Assembly: GCF_000960475.2 (NCBI RefSeq)
Contig: NZ_JZDQ02000040.1
Span: forward strand, 1 to 56,303
Direction of reading: 5' to 3'
Length of the DNA: 56,303 bases
From: Nocardioides luteus
Lineage (GTDB): Bacteria; Actinomycetota; Actinomycetes; Propionibacteriales; Nocardioidaceae
Numbering within the stretch: position 1 is the stretch's first letter; each line of letters starts with the position of its first letter. Below the pieces are notes generated by a model that did not search any database, was not told the origin of the DNA, and saw nothing but the letters and a program-made list of their open reading frames with translations. Position numbers and translations under genes: made by a program. Below are positions 6,332 through 13,289 of this stretch, piece by piece.

Positions 6332-7753
6332 ATGGACGGGAAACCCCTCCCCGACCCCCACCTCGCCGCGGCTGCCAGCTGGCACCCGGTCGAGGGGACG
6401 CCCGCCAAGAAGCGCGTCGCGATGGGATCCTCCATCGGCGCGACGATCGAGACGTACGACTTCATCGGCTTCGGTACGGCCGCGGCGCTCTACTTCAACA
6501 CCGTCTTCTTCCCCTCGAGCGACCCGCTCTCGGGCACCCTGCTCTCCTTCGCCACCCTCGGCGTCGGCTTCGCGGTGCGCCCGCTGGGCGGGATCGTCGG
6601 TGGATACCTCGGTGACAAGATCGGTCGCAAGCCGGTCCTCGTCGGCTCGCTGCTCCTGATGGGCATCGCGACGGTGATGATCGGCCTGCTACCCACCTAT
6701 CAGCAGGTCGGTGTCTGGGCCGGGGTCTTGCTGGTGGCCGTCCGCGTCGTCCAGGGCCTCGCCTTCGGAGCCGAGTGGGGCGGCGCGATCCTGATGACCT
6801 TCGAGCACGCGCCGTGGCGTCGCCGAGGGCTCTACACGGGCATCACCCAGGCCGGCTTCCCGGTCGGCCTGCTCCTCGCCAACCTGGCGTTCCTGGCCAG
6901 TGTGCCGCTGGGCGACCAGTGGGCGTGGCGCGTGCCGTTCCTGCTGAGCGCCGTGCTGATCGTGGTCGGCATCGTGATCCGGCTCAAGGTCGAGGAATCT
7001 CCGGAGTTCGAGGAGATCAAGAGCGAGGGCGAGGTCGCCAAGAACCCCCTCCTCGAGGTGCTCCGCACCGACTGGCGCAACGTCCTGCGCGCCTTCTGCC
7101 TGCGCATCGCCGAGACCGCCGGGTACGCCGTCTCGGTCACCTTCCTGCTCTCCTACCTGGAGAGCGAAGACCTCGCCGAGCGACCGGTCATCCTCACCGG
7201 CCTGCTGCTGGCGGCCGGGCTCGGGATCGCCGCCACCACCCTCTGGGGCGCGCTCACGGACCGGATCGGGCGCCGGCCGGTCTACGTGTTCGGCACCATC
7301 GTGACGCTGGCGTGGGGCGTACCGCTGTTCCTGCTGATCAACACCGGGACCGCCGCGCTCATCGTGATCGCGTTCGTGATGAGCTACACGATCTGCCAGA
7401 ACTCGCTGGCCGGCGTGCAGGGCGCCTGGTTCTCCGAGCTGTTCGCGGTCAAGACGCGTACGTCCGGAGCGTCGCTCGCCTACCAGCTCTCCGCCGTCGT
7501 CTCCGGCTTCACGCCGCTGATCGCCACCGCCCTGTACGCCGGGGTCGGCTGGATCGGCCCGGCACTGCTGCTCTCGGCCTACGGCCTGCTCGGTCTGGTC
7601 GCCGCGGTGATCACCACGGAGACCTGGGGCCCGAAGGAGCGCGCCGAGGTCGCCGAGCTCGAGCGGGTCGCAATCGCCTCACGCGGTGCCACTCCGTCCG
7701 CCCCGACCCACCAGGTCGCCCCGCCGGCGACCGCCACCTCCGAAGGAAAGTGA
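6332..7753 (+). CDS. MHS-family MFS transporter (metabolite:H+ symporter)
   Basis: 473 residues with 12 predicted membrane spans. The start Gly-Ser-Ser-Ile-Gly-Ala-Thr-Ile-Glu-Thr-Tyr-Asp-Phe in span 1 and the loop motif Gly-Tyr-Leu-Gly-Asp-Lys-Ile-Gly-Arg-Lys-Pro are characteristic of the metabolite:proton symporter subfamily (relatives KgtP, ProP, ShiA), which mostly import carboxylates or zwitterions. It is the first gene of a four-gene operon; the transketolase gene starts 3 bp after its stop. This suggests uptake of the substrate for the downstream enzymes, probably a sugar acid or similar anion (inference). Confidence 0.9.
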   Translation: MDGKPLPDPHLAAAASWHPVEGTPAKKRVAMGSSIGATIETYDFIGFGTAAALYFNTVFFPSSDPLSGTLLSFATLGVGFAVRPLGGIVGGYLGDKIGRKPVLVGSLLLMGIATVMIGLLPTYQQVGVWAGVLLVAVRVVQGLAFGAEWGGAILMTFEHAPWRRRGLYTGITQAGFPVGLLLANLAFLASVPLGDQWAWRVPFLLSAVLIVVGIVIRLKVEESPEFEEIKSEGEVAKNPLLEVLRTDWRNVLRAFCLRIAETAGYAVSVTFLLSYLESEDLAERPVILTGLLLAAGLGIAATTLWGALTDRIGRRPVYVFGTIVTLAWGVPLFLLINTGTAALIVIAFVMSYTICQNSLAGVQGAWFSELFAVKTRTSGASLAYQLSAVVSGFTPLIATALYAGVGWIGPALLLSAYGLLGLVAAVITTETWGPKERAEVAELERVAIASRGATPSAPTHQVAPPATATSEGK

Positions 7754-7756
7754 CCG

Positions 7757-8623
7757 ATGACCTCCACAGACACGATCGCCGAGGCACCGACCCGGCAGGA
7801 GCGGATCTCGCGCCTGCGGGAGTCCGCCCACCGGATCCGGCACAACGCGCTGCTGATGGGCGAGGTGCAGGGCCAGGGCTACATCGGGCAGGCGCTCGGC
7901 GTCGCCGACATCCTCGCCGTCGCCTACTGCGACCAGCTCCGATTCCGACCCGAGGACCCCGAGTGGGTCGGCCGCGACCGGTTCCTGCTCTCCATCGGCC
8001 ACTACGCGATCGCGCTCTACGCGGCGCTGGCCGAGGCCGGCACCATCCCGGTCTCCGAGCTGGAGACCTATGGCTCCGACGAGTCGCGGCTGCCGATGTC
8101 GGGGATGGCGTCCTACACCCCCGGGATGGAGATCTCCGGCGGGTCGCTCGGCCACGGTCTCACCGTTGCCGCCGGGATGGCCCTGGGGCTGCGCCGACTG
8201 GGCAGCGAGTCCCGGATCTTCAACCTGCTCTCCGACGGTGAGCTCGACGAGGGATCGACCTGGGAGGCGGCGCTGGAGTGCTCCAGCCACGAGCTCGACA
8301 ACGTCACCGCCATCGTGGACGTCAACGCGCTGCAGGCCGACGGCCCGACCGCCACCGTGCTCCGCACCGAGCCGGTGACCGACAAGTGGCGCGCCTTCGG
8401 GTGGCACGCCGTGCGGGTCGACGGCAACGACATCGGCGCTCTCGTCGACGCCTTCGACGAGGCGGCCGCTCATCGGGGGTCGCCGAGCGTGATCGTCTGC
8501 GACACCCGGATCGGCCGCGGCGTACCGCTCCTGGAGAACCGGGAGAAGGCCCACTTCATGCGGGTCGAGGAGCACGAGTGGCAGATCGCCCGCACCCAGC
8601 TCGAGGAAGGTTTCACCCGATGA
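7757..8623 (+). CDS. Transketolase-like N-terminal subunit (ThDP binding)
   Basis: 288 residues, equal to the first half of a transketolase. The thiamine-diphosphate motif is present as Ser-Asp-Gly-Glu-Leu-Asp-Glu-Gly-Ser-Thr-Trp-Glu-Ala-Ala, with Asn about 26 residues on (Ile-Val-Asp-Val-Asn); the usual first Gly of GDG is Ser here. Ser-Ile-Gly-His and Gly-Gly-Ser-Leu-Gly-His-Gly supply the conserved histidines. The stop overlaps the ATG of the C-terminal subunit. Split transketolases transfer two-carbon ketol units; known split examples act on unusual sugars such as apulose-4-phosphate or sulfo-sugars. Confidence 0.92.
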   Translation: MTSTDTIAEAPTRQERISRLRESAHRIRHNALLMGEVQGQGYIGQALGVADILAVAYCDQLRFRPEDPEWVGRDRFLLSIGHYAIALYAALAEAGTIPVSELETYGSDESRLPMSGMASYTPGMEISGGSLGHGLTVAAGMALGLRRLGSESRIFNLLSDGELDEGSTWEAALECSSHELDNVTAIVDVNALQADGPTATVLRTEPVTDKWRAFGWHAVRVDGNDIGALVDAFDEAAAHRGSPSVIVCDTRIGRGVPLLENREKAHFMRVEEHEWQIARTQLEEGFTR

Positions 8624-9639
8624 CCAGCACCGTTGCCCCCGCCGTTCCCGCTCCCGCGAAGAAGAAACTCACCACGTCGGCGATGATCGCCTCCTTCGCG
8701 GACCCGGGACAGAAGACGACGCCGGCCCCGTTCGGCCACGCGCTGGCCCGGCTTGCCGAGGAGCGGCCCGAGATCGTCGGGCTCTCCGCGGACCTGGCGA
8801 AGTACACCGACATGCACATCTTCCGCGAGGCCCACCCGGAGCGGTTCTTCCAGATGGGGATGGCCGAACAGGCGCTGCTCGGCGCAGCCGCCGGGATGGC
8901 CGAGGTGGGGCTGGTGCCGTTCGCGTCGACGTACTCCGTCTTCGCCACCCGGCGGGCCTACGACTTCCTCTGCCTCGACATCGCCGAGCCCGGGCTGAAC
9001 GTGAACGTCGTCGGGGCGCTCCCCGGACTGACGACCGGCTACGGTCCCAGCCACCAGGCCACCGAGGACCTCGCCATCCTGCGCGCCTGCCCGAACCTCA
9101 CCGTCGTCGACCCGTGCGACGCCGTCGACCTCGAGCAGGCGGTGCCGCAGCTGGCCTCGCATGCCGGGCCGACCTATCTCCGGCTGCTGCGCGGCGCGGT
9201 GCCGCGGGTGCTCGACGAGTACGACTACACCTTCCGGCTGGGCAAGGCTGCCGAGCTGCGTACGGGGCGTGACGTCGTGCTCATCTCGACCGGGCTGATG
9301 ACCATGCGCGCCCTGCAGGCCGCCGAGCGGCTGGAGAAGGACCACGTCGACGTCTCGGTCCTGCACGTGCCGACGATCAAGCCGCTCGACCGCGAGGCGA
9401 TCATCGCCGCCGCCTCTGGGGATCGCCTGGTCGTCACCCTCGAGAACCACACCGTCGTCGGCGGGCTCGCCGAGGCGGTCGCCGCCACGCTCGCCTTCGC
9501 CGGGGTCGGCCGCCGGGTCGTGCCGATCGCGCTTCCGGACGAGTTCCTCGCCGCCGGAGCCCTGCCCACACTCCACGACCGCTACGGGCTGTCGACCGGC
9601 TCGATCGTCGATCGCGTCCGCACCGAGCTCACCCACTGA
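8620..9639 (+). CDS. Transketolase-like C-terminal subunit
   Basis: 339 residues beginning at ATG 8620, which overlaps the preceding TGA (ATGA). It contains the pyrimidine-binding domain with the catalytic glutamate in Gln-Met-Gly-Met-Ala-Glu-Gln-Ala-Leu-Leu-Gly and the transketolase C-terminal domain (Val-Thr-Leu-Glu-Asn-His-Thr-Val-Val-Gly-Gly-Leu). A roughly 35-residue Ala/Pro/Lys-rich extension precedes the fold. It pairs with the N-terminal subunit to make the active site at the interface. The same arrangement also occurs in DXPS-like and apulose-phosphate transketolases, so the donor and acceptor are not determined. Confidence 0.92.
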   Translation: MTSTVAPAVPAPAKKKLTTSAMIASFADPGQKTTPAPFGHALARLAEERPEIVGLSADLAKYTDMHIFREAHPERFFQMGMAEQALLGAAAGMAEVGLVPFASTYSVFATRRAYDFLCLDIAEPGLNVNVVGALPGLTTGYGPSHQATEDLAILRACPNLTVVDPCDAVDLEQAVPQLASHAGPTYLRLLRGAVPRVLDEYDYTFRLGKAAELRTGRDVVLISTGLMTMRALQAAERLEKDHVDVSVLHVPTIKPLDREAIIAAASGDRLVVTLENHTVVGGLAEAVAATLAFAGVGRRVVPIALPDEFLAAGALPTLHDRYGLSTGSIVDRVRTELTH

Positions 9640-9653
9640 CCAGGAGAACTGAC

Positions 9654-10409
9654 ATGTCGAAGAGCACTGCCATCGTCACCGGCGCCGCCTCCCGTCGCGG
9701 CATCGGCCGCGCCACCGCCCACGCCCTCGCGGCCGCCGGCTGGGACGTCGCCATCCTCGACCTCGACGAGGTCGCTGCCAAGGAGACCGCTGCCGAGATC
9801 GCCTCGCAGCATGGCGTCGCGGCCCACGGCCTGGCGTGCGACGTCACCGACGAGACCTCCGTCGAGGCCGCCGTCGCCGAGCTCGAGCGCTCCGCCGCAC
9901 CTGTCGGTGCGCTGGTCAACAACGCCGGGATCACCTCGCCGGTGCCGTTCCTCGAGGTGAGCGCTGCCGAGTGGGATCGCGTCTTCGCGGTCAACGTACG
10001 CGGCGCCTTCAACATCACCCACCGGGTCACGCCCGGCATGGTCGAGCGCGGCTTCGGCCGGGTCGTCTTCCTCTCCTCCGTCTCGGCCGAGCGCGGCGGC
10101 GGCGTCTTCGGCGGGGTGGCGTACTCGGCCGCGAAGGCCGGACAGCTCGGGTTCGCCAAGGCGCTCGCCCGCGAGGTCGGTCAGTACGGGATCACCGTCA
10201 ACTCGGTCGCCCCTGGGCTCATCGACACCGACATCACCGGCGGCGCCCTCGAGGGCGAGCGCAAGGCCAAGCTGATCGAGGGCATCCCGGTCGGCCGCAA
10301 CGGCCGCGTCGAGGACGTCGCCGACCTGATCACCTTCCTGTGCCGGCCGGAGTCGGGCTACATCACGGGCGTGACGTACGACGTCAACGGCGGGTCACAC
10401 ATGCACTGA
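9654..10409 (+). CDS. SDR-family NAD(P)-dependent dehydrogenase
   Basis: 251 residues. The cofactor loop is Thr-Gly-Ala-Ala-Ser-Arg-Arg-Gly-Ile-Gly, which has two residues more than the classical TGxxxGxG. Asn-Asn-Ala-Gly at about 89-92, Ser near 142, and the catalytic Tyr157-x-x-x-Lys161 are present, and Asp at about 36 suggests NAD preference. The closing Val-Asn-Gly-Gly is typical of SDRs of the FabG/gluconate dehydrogenase type. It follows the transketolase by 14 bp and probably oxidises or reduces the sugar-like substrate or product of the pathway. Confidence 0.92.
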   Translation: MSKSTAIVTGAASRRGIGRATAHALAAAGWDVAILDLDEVAAKETAAEIASQHGVAAHGLACDVTDETSVEAAVAELERSAAPVGALVNNAGITSPVPFLEVSAAEWDRVFAVNVRGAFNITHRVTPGMVERGFGRVVFLSSVSAERGGGVFGGVAYSAAKAGQLGFAKALAREVGQYGITVNSVAPGLIDTDITGGALEGERKAKLIEGIPVGRNGRVEDVADLITFLCRPESGYITGVTYDVNGGSHMH

Positions 10410-10430
10410 CGCTCCCGACCCCACGGTGAG

Positions 10431-10473
10431 TCAGTCGTTGCTCTCGACGGCCTTCATCGTGGGGCGGGAGACC
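10431..10473 (-). repeat. Duplicate of the 3' end of the lrp gene (pseudo-fragment)
   Basis: These 43 bp match 11577-11619, the last codons and stop of the Lrp/AsnC gene, with three mismatches. Read on the minus strand it encodes Val-Ser-Arg-Pro-Thr-Met-Lys-Ala-Val-Glu-Ser-Asn-Asp-stop, against Val-Ser-His-Pro-Thr-Met-Lys-Ala-Val-Lys-Ser-Asn-Asp-stop in the intact gene. The two copies are direct repeats that bracket the roughly 1.1-kb immunity/membrane-protein cassette. Confidence 0.85.
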
Positions 10474-10480
10474 CGATTCA

Positions 10481-10921
10481 TCAACGGCTACCTGCCAAAG
10501 CCAGGAACCCGAGTACACCGAGCGCAAAGCTCCAGACGAGTTGAAGAGCAAGGATTGGGCCAGCAAAGTTGTGCCCGATCAGGACACTGGCTGTGAGCGC
10601 GAGGATGCAGGCGGCACCGCCGACAAGTGCAGCCGCCAAGGAAACGATCGCCAGCGGAACCGGCCGGCGCCCACGGAAGGCGGCGGAGTACGAGAACACC
10701 ATCAGCGTCAGCCATCCGATGAAGGTGGCTCCGGCCGCAGCAACGAAAGCCGTCAACGGCATTCCCGAGAGTTCGCCAGCGCTGAACGATGTGGTGATGG
10801 CGGTCGACGCCGCGAATGAGACCGTGAACAGCACGACGAACGCCAAGACCACCCGCAACGTGCGCGTCTTCTTGCTCGGGTCTGCAAACCCGCGCCCGCG
10901 CACAGCCTGTCTACGACCCAC
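10481..10921 (-). CDS. Small integral membrane protein of unknown function
   Basis: 146 residues if started at GTG 10921, which has GAGG six bases upstream and overlaps the preceding gene by 11 bp; GTG 10903 is an alternative. After a basic N-terminus (Lys-Lys-Thr-Arg-Thr-Leu-Arg) there are four predicted membrane helices with short loops and one Arg-Gly-Arg-Arg loop. I recognise no family. It is co-directional with, and overlaps, the immunity-like gene. Membrane partners of this kind accompany some toxin-immunity loci, but the function here is open. Confidence 0.65.
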   Translation of the reverse strand: MGRRQAVRGRGFADPSKKTRTLRVVLAFVVLFTVSFAASTAITTSFSAGELSGMPLTAFVAAAGATFIGWLTLMVFSYSAAFRGRRPVPLAIVSLAAALVGGAACILALTASVLIGHNFAGPILALQLVWSFALGVLGFLALAGSR

Positions 10922-11384
10922 TTCGTGCCTCGGCAACCTTCTGACGTAGCCAGTCTGGGGTGCTCTGCTCGTCGCGCGGGAAGGCTTCGAGGTCGAGGGC
11001 GTACAGCTCGGGGTGCACGGTGCGGCGCCACACGGGCTCGTCGTCGCGATTGAACGAGGCGTTGGCCGAGATCTTCTCGCCGTTGCCGTCGATGTTGGTG
11101 ATGGTCCATTGCCCGGAGAACCAGGTGCCCCTCCCGGGCCGGTACATGACCCGCCTGAGCTCGTCGATCGACGGGACGACCACGTCCGGAGGCACGGAGT
11201 AGTCGATGTAGCCACCTGGTCGATGGATGTCGATGCGGCCGTTGGAGAGACCCAGGAGATTGCGGTGGTTGAAGACGAGCATCGTCCAGTCGCCGTCGAC
11301 CTCGTCAGGGAGGCGGATGGCGATCTGCTCGAAGAGCTGTTCCTGCCGAACCACCGAAGGAGCGGTCACATCGATCACTGACAT
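10911..11384 (-). CDS. Immunity protein-like (YezG/DUF600-type) cytosolic protein
   Basis: 157 residues, soluble, acidic. The C-terminal part reads Phe-Asn-Arg-Asp-Asp-Glu-Pro-Val-Trp, then Pro-Glu-Leu-Tyr-Ala-Leu-Asp-Leu-Glu-x-Phe-Pro-Arg-Asp, then Pro-x-Trp-Leu. This DDEP...YxxDLxxFPRD...PxWL signature is the one I associate with YezG/DUF600 immunity proteins of polymorphic toxins (known in Bacillus as antidotes to LXG toxins). The ATG is preceded by GAAAGG. No toxin gene is visible beside it, so it may be an orphan antidote. The assignment rests on motif recall, not on a search. Confidence 0.55.
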   Translation of the reverse strand: MSVIDVTAPSVVRQEQLFEQIAIRLPDEVDGDWTMLVFNHRNLLGLSNGRIDIHRPGGYIDYSVPPDVVVPSIDELRRVMYRPGRGTWFSGQWTITNIDGNGEKISANASFNRDDEPVWRRTVHPELYALDLEAFPRDEQSTPDWLRQKVAEARSGS

Positions 11385-11576
11385 TGCCGAGCCTTTCGTC
11401 GTCGCGGCGTACGTCCACAGTCACCCGATCCGGCTCCGGGACACCGAGGTCAGCAGTGTCTCGCACGAGACCGGCACAGCGCTTCATCTCGCGGTCGAAG
11501 TCACACATCGGGAAGTCGTCCGGTTTGCCTCCGCTGGGCTTGCGAGGCCGTGACGTACGTCTTCTGTTCATGACGG

Positions 11577-11619
11577 TCAGTCGTTGCTCTTGACGGCCTT
11601 CATCGTGGGATGGGAGACC
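11577..11619 (-). repeat. lrp 3' end, parental copy of the 43-bp direct repeat
   Basis: This is the intact C-terminal coding end of the Lrp/AsnC gene; the degraded copy is at 10431-10473 in the same orientation. The interval between the copies carries the immunity-like and membrane-protein genes and about 190 bp of apparently non-coding DNA (11385-11576). The arrangement is what integration at a gene 3' end, or recombination between duplicated ends, would leave. Confidence 0.8.
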
Positions 11620-12026
11620 ATGCGGTGGACGCCCGGGAGCGGGTACATCTTCTCGGTCTGGAAGCGTTCGAAGGCGTTGCTGTCGGCGACGTCGACGCGG
11701 ATCACGTAGTCGATCTCGCCGTAGACGCGCCGCATCTCGGTGACCTCCTCGTAGGAGGCGACCTTCTCCTCGAATTGCTCGACGACCTCCCTGCTGGTCA
11801 TCGTGATCTGGACGAGCACGTAGACGCAGAACTCCCGCCCCGAGGCCACCGGGTCCAACCGGGCCCGATAGCCGGCGATCACCCCGGACTCCTCCAAGCG
11901 CCTGACCCTGCGCAGACACGGCGCAGGCGTCAGACCCACCCGAGAGGCCAGCTCGACGTTGCTCAACCGACCGTCGATGGTGAGTTCACGGAGAATTGCT
12001 CGATCTATGGCATCAAGGCTCGTCAT
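11577..12026 (-). CDS. Lrp/AsnC-family transcriptional regulator
   Basis: 149 residues. The N-terminal helix-turn-helix contains Asp-Arg-Ala-Ile-Leu-Arg-Glu-Leu and Glu-Leu-Ala-Ser-Arg-Val-Gly-Leu-Thr-Pro-Ala-Pro-Cys-Leu-Arg-Arg-Val, a standard Lrp recognition helix. The RAM effector domain (Tyr-Val-Leu-Val-Gln-Ile, then Gly-Glu-Ile-Asp-Tyr-Val-Ile-Arg-Val) would sense an amino acid. It is divergent from a LysE-family exporter across about 70 bp, the usual arrangement for amino-acid export control (compare Lrp-BrnFE in Corynebacterium). Its 3' end is the source of the duplication at 10431. Confidence 0.93.
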   Translation of the reverse strand: MTSLDAIDRAILRELTIDGRLSNVELASRVGLTPAPCLRRVRRLEESGVIAGYRARLDPVASGREFCVYVLVQITMTSREVVEQFEEKVASYEEVTEMRRVYGEIDYVIRVDVADSNAFERFQTEKMYPLPGVHRMVSHPTMKAVKSND

Positions 12027-12098
12027 ATTGCTCAGTCTCCACCTTTAAGGACATTATCGGCAATCAAAGTGCGCCGAACGAGCGATAGAATGGCGTGC

Positions 12099-12758
12099 AT
12101 GCTGGAACAACTGGCCGCCTTCGCGGCCACCTCGCTCGTCGTCATCGTCGTCCCCGGTCCGGACATGATGCTGACGCTGCGCAATGCCGCCCGCAGCGGA
12201 CGAGCCGGGGCCCTCTGGACCGCGGCCGGCATCATGACGGGCCTCGCGATCCTCGGCACCGCCGCCGCCCTCGGCATCACCGCCCTGCTGACCGCCTCCC
12301 CCACCCTGTTCCAGATCGCCCGGGTCGCCGGCGGCGTCTACCTCGTCCACCTCGGCGTCCAGGCCCTGCGCGCGTACGTCCGCGCCCGCCGCGAGCATCG
12401 GACCCCGGGCGTATCGGCAGCCGCAGCCGCCATCGCCCACCCGAAGCCGGGTGGCATCGCACGCTCCGCATGCTTCCGCCAGGGCCTGCTCAGCAATCTC
12501 CTCAACCCGAAGGTCGCCGCCTTCTACCTGTCGCTGTTCCCGCAGTTCGACCTCTCGCCGCTGGCGCCGCTCGCCCAGCACATCGCTCTCGCGGCGACCT
12601 TCTGGCTCCTCTGCCTGGTCTGGTACGCCGCGCTGATCACCGTCATCACCCGGCTCGCTCCGCGCCTGCAGTCACCGGCCTTCGCGCGGCGTACCGAAGG
12701 GTTGGCGGGCACCGCGATGACCGGGCTCGGTGCGCTCGTGCTCACCGGCTCGGCATGA
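12099..12758 (+). CDS. LysE/RhtB-family amino-acid exporter
   Basis: 219 residues with about six membrane spans. Ile-Val-Val-Pro-Gly-Pro-Asp-Met-Met-Leu-Thr-Leu in span 1 and Phe-Arg-Gln-Gly-Leu-Leu-Ser-Asn-Leu-Leu-Asn-Pro-Lys-Val in the central loop are the family signatures. A -10-like TAGAAT (12086-12091) lies 7 nt before ATG 12099, so translation from a leaderless mRNA is likely; ATG 12090 is in frame but overlaps that box. The divergent Lrp regulator probably activates it when an amino acid accumulates. Substrate unknown. Confidence 0.9.
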   Translation: MLEQLAAFAATSLVVIVVPGPDMMLTLRNAARSGRAGALWTAAGIMTGLAILGTAAALGITALLTASPTLFQIARVAGGVYLVHLGVQALRAYVRARREHRTPGVSAAAAAIAHPKPGGIARSACFRQGLLSNLLNPKVAAFYLSLFPQFDLSPLAPLAQHIALAATFWLLCLVWYAALITVITRLAPRLQSPAFARRTEGLAGTAMTGLGALVLTGSA

Positions 12759-12761
12759 CCT

Positions 12762-12791
12762 TTGACTTCAAGTACTTGAAGTTCTTAGCGT
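12762..12791 (+). promoter_or_regulatory. MerR promoter: -35, palindromic operator in an 18-bp spacer, -10
   Basis: A -35 TTGACT (12762-12767) and -10 TAGCGT (12786-12791) are 18 bp apart. ACTTCAAGTACTTGAAGT (12765-12782) is a perfect 18-bp palindrome filling the spacer. The GTG start of the MerR gene is at 12799, 7 nt after the -10, so the transcript should be leaderless. Over-long spacers occupied by a palindrome are the hallmark of promoters activated by MerR-type untwisting. Confidence 0.8.
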
Positions 12792-12798
12792 CATCGAC

Positions 12799-13257
12799 GT
12801 GACTGCATCGACGACTCGGACCTACACGATCCGGGAGGTGGCGACGCTGACCGGGCTGCCGGCCAGCACGCTGCGCTACTACGAGACGATCGGGCTGATC
12901 GAGCCGGTCAGCCGCGGCGCGAGCAGCGGCCACCGGGTCTACGACGAGTCCGACCTGGACCGTCTGACCGGTGTCGCGTGCCTCGCCGCGATCGGCCTCT
13001 CGATCGACGACATGAGGACGTACGTCGGCAACAGCCGGCTCGGGCGCGACGGCGCGCGCGAGCAGATCGACATGCTCACCGAGCATGCCGCGCACCTCGC
13101 CCGGGAGGCCGAGTTCCTCGAGCTGCGGCGGGCGTACGTCGGGCTCAAGACCGACTACTGGCGAGCCGTCGCGGCCGGCGACGAGGCGCGCGCCGATGAG
13201 ATCGGCGAGCAGGCACACGCGCTGGCGGGCCAGATCCGCAGCCGCGAGAACCACTGA
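12799..13257 (+). CDS. MerR-family regulator of the adjacent alcohol dehydrogenase
   Basis: 152 residues. The N-terminal domain has Tyr-Thr-Ile-Arg-Glu-Val-Ala-x-Leu-Thr-Gly-Leu-Pro-Ala-Ser-Thr-Leu-Arg-Tyr-Tyr-Glu and Gly-His-Arg-Val-Tyr, then a dimerisation coiled coil. No Cys is conserved in a metal-site position; the single Cys is in the coil region, so a thiol- or aldehyde-sensing AdhR/NmlR-like role is possible. The gene begins inside its own promoter region and the zinc alcohol dehydrogenase follows 32 bp downstream, probably in the same transcript. Confidence 0.9.
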   Translation: MTASTTRTYTIREVATLTGLPASTLRYYETIGLIEPVSRGASSGHRVYDESDLDRLTGVACLAAIGLSIDDMRTYVGNSRLGRDGAREQIDMLTEHAAHLAREAEFLELRRAYVGLKTDYWRAVAAGDEARADEIGEQAHALAGQIRSRENH

Positions 13258-13289
13258 TCCACCCCCATCTCAGACTCAGGAGAACATCC

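Noticed and set aside
7757..9639. Assignment of the split transketolase as AptA/AptB (apulose-4-phosphate transketolase)
   Set aside because: The gene split fits, but no apulose kinase, isomerase or apiose importer is present and an MHS carrier is not the usual transporter. The assignment would need phylogeny.
10431..11619. The lrp-flanked cassette as a full genomic island or IS element
   Set aside because: No integrase, transposase or terminal inverted repeats are present, and the interval is only about 1.1 kb.
3754..12375. Recurring CGTACG and GTACGTC words as a specific regulatory motif
   Set aside because: They occur throughout coding regions on both strands and look like a genome-wide word preference of this lineage, not a binding site.
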